Assembly (NCBI GenBank): GCA_964390805.1 | Contig: CAYMKL010000007.1 | Location: 1-64,000 of the forward strand | Source: CAYMKL01 sp964390805 | GTDB taxonomy: Bacteria > Chloroflexota > Anaerolineae > VGOG01 | Length of the DNA: 64,000 nt | Direction: 5' to 3' | Shown here: positions 1-7,005 of the stretch, piece after piece | Position numbering within the stretch: the stretch's first letter is position 1 | How the letters are laid out: every line of letters starts with the position of its first letter | Position numbers and translations under genes: made by a program | Notes under the pieces: model-generated | Seen by the model: only the letters and a program-made list of their open reading frames with translations | What the model was told of the DNA's origin: nothing | Databases searched by the model: none

Positions 1-7
1 GATGGGG

Positions 8-20
8 GCTATAGTATAGC
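8..20. promoter_or_regulatory. Short palindrome upstream of the LacI-type gene
   Basis: A perfect odd palindrome (GCTATA-g-TATAGC) lies about 60 bases upstream of the regulator start. It could be a regulator site or part of a promoter. The upstream context is cut by the window edge and no clear -35/-10 pair is visible, so the call is weak. Confidence 0.25.
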
Positions 21-79
21 TCATTATTCAACAACACTCAAGAGGGGGACTACCCCGTATTGAGAATTGGGAAAAGGCG

Positions 80-1096
80 ATGAGTGTCACCCTCAAGGAC
101 ATCGCGCGCAAGGTCGGTTACTCAGTTACTACCATCTCCCGAGCTCTGAATGACTACGACGACGTCAGCGAGGAGACGAAGCAGCTCATCAAGCGCGTAG
201 CTCAGGAGATGGGCTACCACCCCCACGTCATTGCCCAAAGTCTGCAAAGAAAGCGCACCAACACCGTGGGCTTCATCGTCCCCGCCACCGATCGTTACCT
301 CTCAGACCCCTACTTTCTCGAACTCCTGGCTGGCATAGGGGACGGAGCAGCCAGCTACGATTTCGACCTCCTTGTCTCCACCTGCAAGCCAATGGACCCC
401 AAAGAGCGCCTGGTCTACGACAGGATGGTCAAAGGCCGCAGGGTGGATGGCATCGTTGTGGCCCGCACCCGCTGCGACGATGAGCGGATCGCCTATCTGG
501 TGAGCGAGGGGTTTCCCTTGATTGCTTTTGGCCGCACCACTTCAGACCAGGATTTTCCCTATCTGGATGTGGACGGGGAAAAAGGTGTCTACGAAGCGGT
601 AGAGTATCTCATTGGCCTGGGGCATCGACGCATTGGCTTCATCGCTCCCTCTACGTACCTGATGTTTGCGGAGCATCGCCTGGCCGGCTATGAGCGAGCC
701 CTGCAAGATAATGGCCTGGAGTTCGACCCGGCATTGGTGATCGAGGGCAACCTGACTCAATCCGGGGGGTATCAAAGGATGGAGCAACTGCTCGACCAGG
801 AAGAGCCTCCCACGGCCGTCGTCACTGGCAACGACCTGATGGCCTTTGGAGCGATGGAGGCGGCCCAGGAGCGGGGCTTGGTCGTTGGCCGCGACGTAGC
901 CGTGATCGGCTTCGACGACGTACCCTTGGCAGCGTACTTCCATCCCACCTTGACCACCATCCGTCAGCCCATCTACGATATCGGGAAGATGCTTTCTCAG
1001 ATGTTAATCGAGATCATCAAAGGTGAAGACCTGGCTGAGTGCCAGATCATCTTGCAGCCGGAGCTGGTTATCCGAGATTCCAGCGGAGTTGGATAG
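80..1096 (+). CDS. LacI/PurR-family transcriptional regulator
   Basis: The 338-residue protein has the family's full length. Residues about 4-24 form the LacI helix-turn-helix (DIARKVGYSVTTISRAL), followed by the hinge region (HPHVIAQSLQRKRTNTVGFI) and a periplasmic-binding-protein-like effector domain ending in the typical segment GFDDVPLAAYFHPTLTTI. It is a cytoplasmic DNA-binding protein that senses a sugar or sugar derivative. The ATG follows GGAAAAGG at good spacing. It precedes a carbohydrate ABC transporter and a GH13 phosphorylase, so it is probably their local repressor, although an IS110 element now separates it from them. Two related palindromes that could be its operators lie at 1164-1182 and 3213-3237. 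The effector cannot be told from sequence. Confidence 0.93.
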   Translation: MSVTLKDIARKVGYSVTTISRALNDYDDVSEETKQLIKRVAQEMGYHPHVIAQSLQRKRTNTVGFIVPATDRYLSDPYFLELLAGIGDGAASYDFDLLVSTCKPMDPKERLVYDRMVKGRRVDGIVVARTRCDDERIAYLVSEGFPLIAFGRTTSDQDFPYLDVDGEKGVYEAVEYLIGLGHRRIGFIAPSTYLMFAEHRLAGYERALQDNGLEFDPALVIEGNLTQSGGYQRMEQLLDQEEPPTAVVTGNDLMAFGAMEAAQERGLVVGRDVAVIGFDDVPLAAYFHPTLTTIRQPIYDIGKMLSQMLIEIIKGEDLAECQIILQPELVIRDSSGVG

Positions 1097-1163
1097 CTGA
1101 AGCTAGAAAAGGGGGGATCGATCATTCTCGTGTTTAGCAGCGGAGACGCTCACTACTCGTATT

Positions 1164-1197
1164 GGTGGTAATGTCAACCACCCACGAAATCTATAAT
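1164..1197 (+). promoter_or_regulatory. Palindromic operator with promoter-like elements (copy A)
   Basis: GGTGGT and ACCACC are separated by 7 bases (1164-1182). ATGTCA at 1171-1176 is followed, 15 bases later, by a consensus TATAAT at 1192-1197. The same palindrome-plus-hexamer geometry recurs at 3213-3249 upstream of the transporter operon. No gene follows in this orientation, because the IS110 transposase lies on the other strand, so this may be a promoter orphaned by rearrangement. Confidence 0.5.
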
Positions 1198-1750
1198 CTA
1201 GCTTACTATCATATTGTCAAGTTCCTTTACAACTTTCGTTTCCGCTAACTTGCCAAAGCACTACATGTGGTAGCCAGGCTGATGTTGAAAGCACTATATG
1301 TCGTGGGCTTCATAGCGAAAAGCTGTCCAAAACGGCTCAAAAGCCCAACTTAGCGGAAAGTAGAGTTACAATTGAGCAGTGAGTAGTCGTGCGAGTATCA
1401 CTCGCAAAACTCGGCGTTTTCGAGCCGCAGGTCAGCTATGTACCGAACGAGTGATACTGAGCAACTGAAACGGGGCCAGTACAAGGCGTCAGCAATCGCG
1501 AAGCGACGGACGCTGTTATCCCTATCCTGGTATTCGAGCGTGCCAGAGGCATAGGCCCACCTTACGTTATCCAGAGTTTCAGCGCCACGGTACAGGGGGC
1601 GGTCCAAGCTAATGGACGAGGGTCTGGTTATCCTCAAGGAGGTGATCGGCCGGCCCCCTTCCCGCCTGGTGCACTGTCTATAGCAACGGTTCAGTGATCA
1701 GGGTCGCTTATTCGGATGTTGACCCGCGACGCAGCAAAACCAGGTGCGAT
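1198..1750. other. Non-coding stretch downstream of the IS110 transposase
   Basis: No convincing gene is seen. The stretch holds an inverted repeat of 10 bp (TTTCCGCTAA at 1239-1248 and its complement at 1350-1359), two imperfect direct repeats starting AAAGCACTA at about 1255 and 1288, and an 11-bp inverted repeat at 1394-1404/1448-1458 with a small hairpin GCGAGT/ACTCGC at its left arm. Part of it probably belongs to the IS element's non-coding end. Confidence 0.4.
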
Positions 1751-3082
1751 TTACATTGAGGCCTCCTTCTTGAGGATCAGGGTGTCGGAACGCTGATCGC
1801 GCTGGATGGCCCACAGGATGCCGAGGGCGCGACGGGCGGTGGCCACTCTGGCTACACCTGCGGGTTTAGAGACTTTGAGTTTGGAGTAATAGGTCCACAG
1901 GACGGGCTGATGCAAGATCAGAGTTAACACCGCATTCATCAAGGCCCGGCGCAGGTAGACGTCGCCGACCTTAACAACTTTACTGCCCTTGCCTTTACGC
2001 TGGCGGGTGCCCGAGTCATTGCGACCAGAGACGAGACCGCTGCGACGGAAAACCTGCTTGGCGTGGCGATAGTTCCCTGGATCACCAATGGCCGCTGCCA
2101 GGTCAACGACTTGGACGTCGCTGAGTCCCTTGATCTTGGACCAGATTTGGTAAGGGGTCTCAGCCAACAGAGAACACAAGTCGGCCTCCATCTGTGCAAT
2201 GTGAAGTTCGACCTCCTCGAACAAGGCCAGATCGTGAGGCAGGAGTTGGCAGCGAACGGCAACCAACTGGGGATCGGGCAGCAACACCCTCTCAGCGTAA
2301 GTGATGATCTTGGTTGCTCTGACGGGTCCCATGGCATAGCCGTGAGCGTGGAAGGCGTCAATCAGGTCTTGGATGGACATAGCAGTCAACTGGTGAGGAT
2401 TGGAACACACCCGGATCAGATGTTGCATCGTCTGGCACTCCCAGAAATCAGTAGCGAACATGGGCTTACATCGCTTTTTGGCTTCCTTGCCGATGATCAC
2501 CAGGCCGGGAAAGATGCGATCAAGATGACCGATGATCTGGTTTCGCAACATGGTGCGCATCTTAACCTTGCTGGTGCGCACGCGAGCCAGGTGTTGAAGT
2601 TGCAGATAAATCCCCTTGGGTGGATTGAAGGGAGAACCTTCTCCACGCTTTAATAGGTCGCCAATGGCAGCTACATCAATCTCGTCGTCCTTCTCGTACA
2701 GCATCATTTGCTGATCGCGGTTCTCCTTGACGGCGAAACTGTTGATCAATGTCACCGGTTGGCCGCTTTTCTGCAGATGCCGAGCCAAGTTCTCAAAGTA
2801 GTGACTGGTTGGTTCCATACCGATCAGAATCACTTGGGCATCTGTCCGAGCAATGGCCACATCAATGGCCTGGCACAGTTGCTCAAACCCGGTCTGGAAA
2901 ATGTCGATCTCGAACGTGGGCGTCACGATCTCGCCCAGCGCGTCGTGGATGATCACCACGTGGAAGTACTTGTGAACATCTATGGAAACGCACAGGACGC
3001 GGTCCAACGGAATGCCTCGAATCTTGTCGGCAAACGCTTGCCCTCGTTTACCTCGTAGGTGAGTACGTCGTTTTCGGCTCAT
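1751..3082 (-). CDS. IS110-family transposase (DEDD recombinase)
   Basis: The 443-residue transposase is read from ATG 3082, where AGGAGGG lies 7 bases upstream; an upstream in-frame start would add 49 unconvincing residues. The N-terminal DEDD RuvC-like domain begins around VLCVSIDVHKYFHVVII, with the first acidic residue in SIDVHK. The C-terminal Tnp20 domain contains IKGLSDVQVVDLAAAIGD and the helix-hairpin segment FRRSGLVSGRNDSGTRQRKG, which holds the catalytic serine region. IS110 recombinases use a structured non-coding bridge RNA made from the element's own end. The reading frame is complete, so the element may be active. It points away from the transporter genes. Confidence 0.93.
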   Translation of the reverse strand: MSRKRRTHLRGKRGQAFADKIRGIPLDRVLCVSIDVHKYFHVVIIHDALGEIVTPTFEIDIFQTGFEQLCQAIDVAIARTDAQVILIGMEPTSHYFENLARHLQKSGQPVTLINSFAVKENRDQQMMLYEKDDEIDVAAIGDLLKRGEGSPFNPPKGIYLQLQHLARVRTSKVKMRTMLRNQIIGHLDRIFPGLVIIGKEAKKRCKPMFATDFWECQTMQHLIRVCSNPHQLTAMSIQDLIDAFHAHGYAMGPVRATKIITYAERVLLPDPQLVAVRCQLLPHDLALFEEVELHIAQMEADLCSLLAETPYQIWSKIKGLSDVQVVDLAAAIGDPGNYRHAKQVFRRSGLVSGRNDSGTRQRKGKGSKVVKVGDVYLRRALMNAVLTLILHQPVLWTYYSKLKVSKPAGVARVATARRALGILWAIQRDQRSDTLILKKEASM

Positions 3083-3212
3083 GACTGGTCCCTCCTGATA
3101 ATGAGTGTCCCCGTCGGTGAGGCCGGAACGGAACGAAAATCCTGTGCGTCTCCCGTCTTTGTCAACGGGCTCCGACCTCTCCATTTGTACGGGGCGAAGA
3201 TACTCTACTCTT

Positions 3213-3249
3213 GTTGATGGTTTTGTCAACCATCAACCAAACCTATTAT
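3213..3249 (+). promoter_or_regulatory. Promoter with overlapping palindromic operator (copy B) for the sugar-transport operon
   Basis: Ten-base perfect arms (GTTGATGGTT at 3213-3222 and AACCATCAAC at 3228-3237) surround the -35-like TTGTCA at 3223-3228. TATTAT follows 15 bases later (3244-3249), and TTATAC at 3246-3251 would give 17-base spacing. The inner 19 bases match the site at 1164-1182 at 15 positions, with one compensated pair change between arms. It is a good candidate operator for the LacI-family regulator. Confidence 0.6.
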
Positions 3250-3350
3250 ACCAGGAGGTGATCTATCGAATTCTGCTGAGTTAATGGGGGATGCTCCGTG
3301 AAGGAAGTGTCCCAAAGCCAAATTCCATCAAAAGAATGAGGAGGAAACAA

Positions 3351-4934
3351 ATGCTTAAGAGAACGTCTGTCAATTTGTTCTTAGTGCTCGCAATACTACT
3401 GACCCTGGGGGTGAGCGCGGTCAGTGGTGCTCCGCCGGCTCAGGAGGAGTTGACCTACACGGTCAAGCTAGGCGACAACCTCTGGACCCTGGCGGAGAAG
3501 TACCTGGGCAATGGCGCGGCCTACCATGCCATCGTCGCTGCCACCAACGCCAGATATGGGGAAGATCCCAGCTTCGCCAGCATTGACAACCCCAGTCTGA
3601 TCCATCCTGGTTGGAAGCTCCTCATCCCCGGCGCCGAGGCACCGGCAGAGGTACCGGTCGCGGGTGAGAAGGTCGTCGTCGAGTTCTGGACCACCGACAA
3701 CGAGGAAGAACGGGTGGACGTGTACGATGCGATCGCAGCGGCGTTCATGGCCGAAAACCCCAACGTAGACGTCCGCATCGTCCCGATTGACGAGGCCACT
3801 ATCTCGCAGCGGATCGCTACAGCGGTGGCCGCCAACCGCCTGCCAGACATCGTCCGCATGGGAGTCGAGCGTGTGGCGACCTTCGCCGCCGACGAAATCC
3901 TGGACGAGGCCGCGGCCGAGGCCGTGATCGCCAGCATCGGCGAAGACGACTTCCGCGCTGGTCCGCTGAAGATGGTCACCAACCCCGCCACCGGCAAGCG
4001 CGCCGCCGTGCCCTATGATGGCTGGATCCAGGCCATCTGGTACCGCAGTGATATGTTCGAGGAGGCAGGCCTCAATCCGCCAGTCTCCTGGGATGACATC
4101 AACGCTGCCTGCGATGCCCTCCCCGGCACGGGCAACCTGCTGTACGCCCTCACGCTGGCCACCGATCCAGGCCAGAACTACCCGCACCAGGTCTTTGAGC
4201 AGGTAGCTATGTCCAACGAGGCCTGGCCGTTCGACGAGGCAGGCAACGTCACCATGAACACACCGGAAATGATCGGGGCCCTGGAGTTCTATGCCGCCTT
4301 GCAGCGCTGCGCGTTGCCCGGCCCGCAGTACTGGCGTGGGGCACGCGAGGCTTACGAGCTTGACCAGTCCGGCATGCTGTTCTACAGCACCTACATCATG
4401 GACGACCTGGTCGAAGGCTCCGGCCTGGAGGAAGGCGGCAAGGTCGAGATCCCCGTGGAGGACCTGCCGTTCAAGACCGGCTTCGCGCCACAGATGGTCG
4501 GCCCGAGTGGCTCCGCCTCCTACGGCCAGTTGGTGACCTTCGGCATCATGAAGGGCGCGGATTCTGAGGCGCAGGAAGTGATCGAGTGGTTCTTAACTGG
4601 TCAGAACTACCAGGACGTCCTGGCGCTGGCCCCCTTCGGCAAAGTGCCCGTGCTGAAGAGCGCGGTGGACGGCTGGAGTGAACTCAGTCCCTTCTTCGAG
4701 TACTACTCGGATGATACGATGGCTCAGATCGCCAACGGCTTTGAGACCATGCAGCGTTGGCTCTTCCGCCCGGATTACGGGCCGGTGGAGCGCGCTGTGG
4801 TAGGCGACATCGAGGGTCGCCTGCTCATCTCGCAGGTCATCAGCGCCATCGCCCTGGAAGGCACCATGACGCCTGAGACCGCTGCCGAGTGGCTTCAGGA
4901 ACAGGTCGAGGCCATGCTGGCTGAGCGGCAGTAG
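3351..4934 (+). CDS. LysM-fused extracellular carbohydrate-binding protein of an ABC importer
   Basis: The 527-residue protein starts at ATG 3351, preceded by GAGGAGGAAACAA; an upstream in-frame ATG at 3291 has no ribosome site. Residues 1-26 form a signal peptide ending in VSAVSGA with no lipobox cysteine. Residues about 35-95 are a LysM domain (YTVKLGDNLWTLAEKYLG up to HPGWKLLIPG). The rest is a family-1 solute-binding domain (VVEFWTTDNEEERVDVYDAI; MFEEAGLNPPVSWDDINAAC). It should capture a sugar outside the membrane for the two permeases that follow. The LysM domain could hold it on the wall in place of a lipid anchor. No ATPase gene is nearby, so a shared MsmK/UgpC-type ATPase is probably used. 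Confidence 0.93.
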   Translation: MLKRTSVNLFLVLAILLTLGVSAVSGAPPAQEELTYTVKLGDNLWTLAEKYLGNGAAYHAIVAATNARYGEDPSFASIDNPSLIHPGWKLLIPGAEAPAEVPVAGEKVVVEFWTTDNEEERVDVYDAIAAAFMAENPNVDVRIVPIDEATISQRIATAVAANRLPDIVRMGVERVATFAADEILDEAAAEAVIASIGEDDFRAGPLKMVTNPATGKRAAVPYDGWIQAIWYRSDMFEEAGLNPPVSWDDINAACDALPGTGNLLYALTLATDPGQNYPHQVFEQVAMSNEAWPFDEAGNVTMNTPEMIGALEFYAALQRCALPGPQYWRGAREAYELDQSGMLFYSTYIMDDLVEGSGLEEGGKVEIPVEDLPFKTGFAPQMVGPSGSASYGQLVTFGIMKGADSEAQEVIEWFLTGQNYQDVLALAPFGKVPVLKSAVDGWSELSPFFEYYSDDTMAQIANGFETMQRWLFRPDYGPVERAVVGDIEGRLLISQVISAIALEGTMTPETAAEWLQEQVEAMLAERQ

Positions 4935-4952
4935 TAGACTAGACCAACCGCC

Positions 4953-4979
4953 GAGGACGCAGCACAACGCTGCGTCCTC
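4953..4979 (+). terminator. Stem-loop between binding-protein and permease genes
   Basis: A perfect 11-bp stem (GAGGACGCAGC and its complement) with a 5-base loop ACAAC stands 18 bases after the binding-protein stop. It is not followed by a T run, so it is more likely a partial terminator or RNA-stabilising hairpin that keeps binding-protein mRNA in excess over the permease message. Confidence 0.7.
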
Positions 4980-5025
4980 AGCACTAACCCAACTGGCACC
5001 TTACGAGCGAATCTGGAGGCAAGAC

Positions 5026-5997
5026 ATGACTGCTGCAGCCAAGAGCTCGCCATCATCGTTCCGCCGACGACTGGCTCTTTGGAACTCGCTCCAGGCGCGC
5101 GAGGCCCGCCTGGCCTGGATGCTGATTCTGCCCACAGCACTGATCGTCTTCGGCCTGGTCATCTTCCCCGCGATTTTCAGCGTATGGATCAGTTTTCGCG
5201 ATGTGGGGCTACGAAATCTGAACGACGTCTTTCACGCGCCATTTGTGGGCCTGGAGAACTATCGCCGGGTGTTCAACGATTTTGCCTTCAAGTTCCAGGG
5301 TCTAAGAAGCTGGGGAGCGGCGGTCACCAGCATCGTCTATTCGTTCAGTTCGACGATCCTGACCCTGATCATTGGCCTTATCGCGGCGCTGCTTCTCAAT
5401 CGTCCATTCCGCGCCCGGGGACTGGCTCGTGCCATTTTCCTCTTCCCCTACGTTGCGCCCATCGTCAGCGTGGCCTTCGTCTGGCGCTGGATCCTCGACC
5501 CACGCCAGTCTGGGGTGCTCAACGATGTTCTCATGAGGTTGGGCGTCATTCAGTTGCCCAAAGCGTACCTGGCAATGCCTGGTCGCATTCCCCTGCTGCT
5601 GGTGATCATCTTCGAGGCATGGCGCTATTTCCCGTTCGCCATGCTGATGATCCTGGCCCGACTCCAGGCCGTGGACAACACCCTGTACGAAGCCGCCGAC
5701 GTAGACGGCGCGAACGCCTGGCATAAGTTCTGGTACGTGACGCTGCCCGAGCTGCGCTACGTGCTGGGCGCCGTCTTCCTGCTCCGGTTGATCTGGACTT
5801 TCAACAAGTTCGACGACATCTTCTTGCTGACCGGGGGCGGCTTCGGCACCAACGTCCTGCCAGTGCTCACGTATCAATTCAGTTTCAAGTCATTCAACTT
5901 TGGCAAAGGGGCAGCCAACGCCATGATCTTGCTGATCATCCTGGTCGTGTTCCTGGTGGCATACGTGGTCACTGTCATGAGAAACGTCGAAGAGTGA
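5026..5997 (+). CDS. Carbohydrate ABC transporter permease, MalF/UgpA type
   Basis: The 323-residue integral membrane protein has six hydrophobic segments, beginning with LAWMLILPTALIVFGLVIF. The EAA-type cytoplasmic loop that contacts the ATPase is seen as LYEAADVDGANAWHKFWYVT. It forms one half of the membrane channel of the sugar importer. The ATG follows GGAGGCAAGAC. It lies 91 bases after the binding protein and 12 bases before the second permease, as in a single operon. Confidence 0.95.
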   Translation: MTAAAKSSPSSFRRRLALWNSLQAREARLAWMLILPTALIVFGLVIFPAIFSVWISFRDVGLRNLNDVFHAPFVGLENYRRVFNDFAFKFQGLRSWGAAVTSIVYSFSSTILTLIIGLIAALLLNRPFRARGLARAIFLFPYVAPIVSVAFVWRWILDPRQSGVLNDVLMRLGVIQLPKAYLAMPGRIPLLLVIIFEAWRYFPFAMLMILARLQAVDNTLYEAADVDGANAWHKFWYVTLPELRYVLGAVFLLRLIWTFNKFDDIFLLTGGGFGTNVLPVLTYQFSFKSFNFGKGAANAMILLIILVVFLVAYVVTVMRNVEE

Positions 5998-6009
5998 AAG
6001 GGGGCAAGC

Positions 6010-6900
6010 ATGACGACAAGAGATGACCGCCTGACCCTGATTGGCCACCTGGCGAAATGGATCACCTGGCCCCGCTTCATTTTCGCCATAACCCTGACTT
6101 TCTTCTTGACCAGTATTCTGTTCCCCTTTTACTGGATGGTGAGTTCGTCCTTCAAGACCTACGCCGAGATCGGTGCGCGGAACACGGTCTATATCCCTGC
6201 CGCCCTCCGCCTGGACGCCTACCGAGAGTTATTCGACTACTGGAATTTTGACGTCAACATCCTCAACAGCATCAAGATCGCGGTTCCCACATCCATCATT
6301 GCGGTGATCCTGTCCACGCTGGGCGCGTATGCGGTGGCCAGGCTGCGCTTTCGAGGTAAGGATCTGCTGCTCAATAGCATTCTGCTAATCTACCTGTTCC
6401 CAGGCATACTGCTGATCATCCCCCTCTTTGCCATGGTGTCCCGGATCGGCGCCCGGATTGGGTTCGACGTTCAGGACAACCTCCTGGTGTTAGTCATCAC
6501 CTACCTGGCGCAGACACTTCCCGTAGCGCTGTACATGCTGGCCAACTACTTCCGCACCATCCCATCCGAGATCGAACAGGCTGGCCTGATTGACGGCTGT
6601 AGCCGCCTGGGCGTGATCTGGCGGATCACGCTGCCCCTGGCGATCCCTGCGCTGGTCTCGGTCGCCATCTACACCTTCATGATCGCCTGGAACGAGTTTC
6701 TGTACGCCCTCGTGTTCTTGAACAGTCGCGATCTGTTCACCATGCCCATCAAGATCAATACCATCTTCAATGACCCCAGCCCGCGGCCCCACGTCGTCAT
6801 GGCCGCCTCGACCATCATGACGTTGCCAGTGGTCACTCTCTTCCTCGCTCTGGAGCGATTCCTGGAAGAGGGACTCACGGCTGGGGGCGTGAAGGGTTAG
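6010..6900 (+). CDS. Carbohydrate ABC transporter permease, MalG/UgpE type
   Basis: The 296-residue membrane protein has six predicted helices and the family's typical second-permease sequence (FPFYWMVSSSFKT near the N-terminus, then LRFRGKDLLLNSILL). The EAA loop is EIEQAGLIDGCSRLGVIWRI. It pairs with the preceding permease. The start lies 12 bases after the first permease with AAAGGGGGC upstream. The gene is followed by a short dispersed repeat and then the phosphorylase gene. Confidence 0.95.
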   Translation: MTTRDDRLTLIGHLAKWITWPRFIFAITLTFFLTSILFPFYWMVSSSFKTYAEIGARNTVYIPAALRLDAYRELFDYWNFDVNILNSIKIAVPTSIIAVILSTLGAYAVARLRFRGKDLLLNSILLIYLFPGILLIIPLFAMVSRIGARIGFDVQDNLLVLVITYLAQTLPVALYMLANYFRTIPSEIEQAGLIDGCSRLGVIWRITLPLAIPALVSVAIYTFMIAWNEFLYALVFLNSRDLFTMPIKINTIFNDPSPRPHVVMAASTIMTLPVVTLFLALERFLEEGLTAGGVKG

Positions 6901-6913
6901 AGCGTTCAGAGGG

Positions 6914-6952
6914 TGTCATTGCGAGTCCCGCAGGGGCGAAGCAATCCCCAAC
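6914..6952 (+). repeat. Dispersed repeat of the 'TCATTGCGAG...GCAATC' type
   Basis: The segment begins TGTCATTGCGAGTCCCG and ends GGGGCGAAGCAATCCC. The two halves are partly complementary (ATTGC / GCAAT), which makes it a hairpin element. Similar short elements are common between genes in repeat-rich bacterial genomes. Here it separates the transporter from the phosphorylase gene. Confidence 0.45.
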
Positions 6953-7005
6953 GTGGCTCGGTCAGGAGACCCTCGCCGAATCGGAAAACAGGTAAACAAG
7001 ACCGA

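Larger units (their letters stand above)
1637..3263 (-). mobile_element. IS110-family insertion sequence (bounds uncertain)
   Basis: The element is recognised from its transposase. An 11-bp direct repeat (AGGAGGTGATC at 1637-1647 and 3253-3263) brackets it at 1616 bp, a plausible IS110 length, but that word also matches a Shine-Dalgarno consensus and may be coincidental. IS110 elements lack conventional terminal inverted repeats, so ends cannot be fixed without an empty site. The element lies between a LacI-type gene and the transport operon it probably controls. Confidence 0.5.

Noticed and set aside
1398..1637. 79-codon minus-strand frame downstream of the IS110 transposase
   Set aside because: It needs a TTG start without a ribosome site, overlaps inverted repeats, and its translation matches no family I know.
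1637..3263. AGGAGGTGATC direct repeats as a target-site duplication
   Set aside because: IS110 elements do not make long target duplications, and the word is a near-perfect Shine-Dalgarno consensus. It was kept only as a hint for element bounds.
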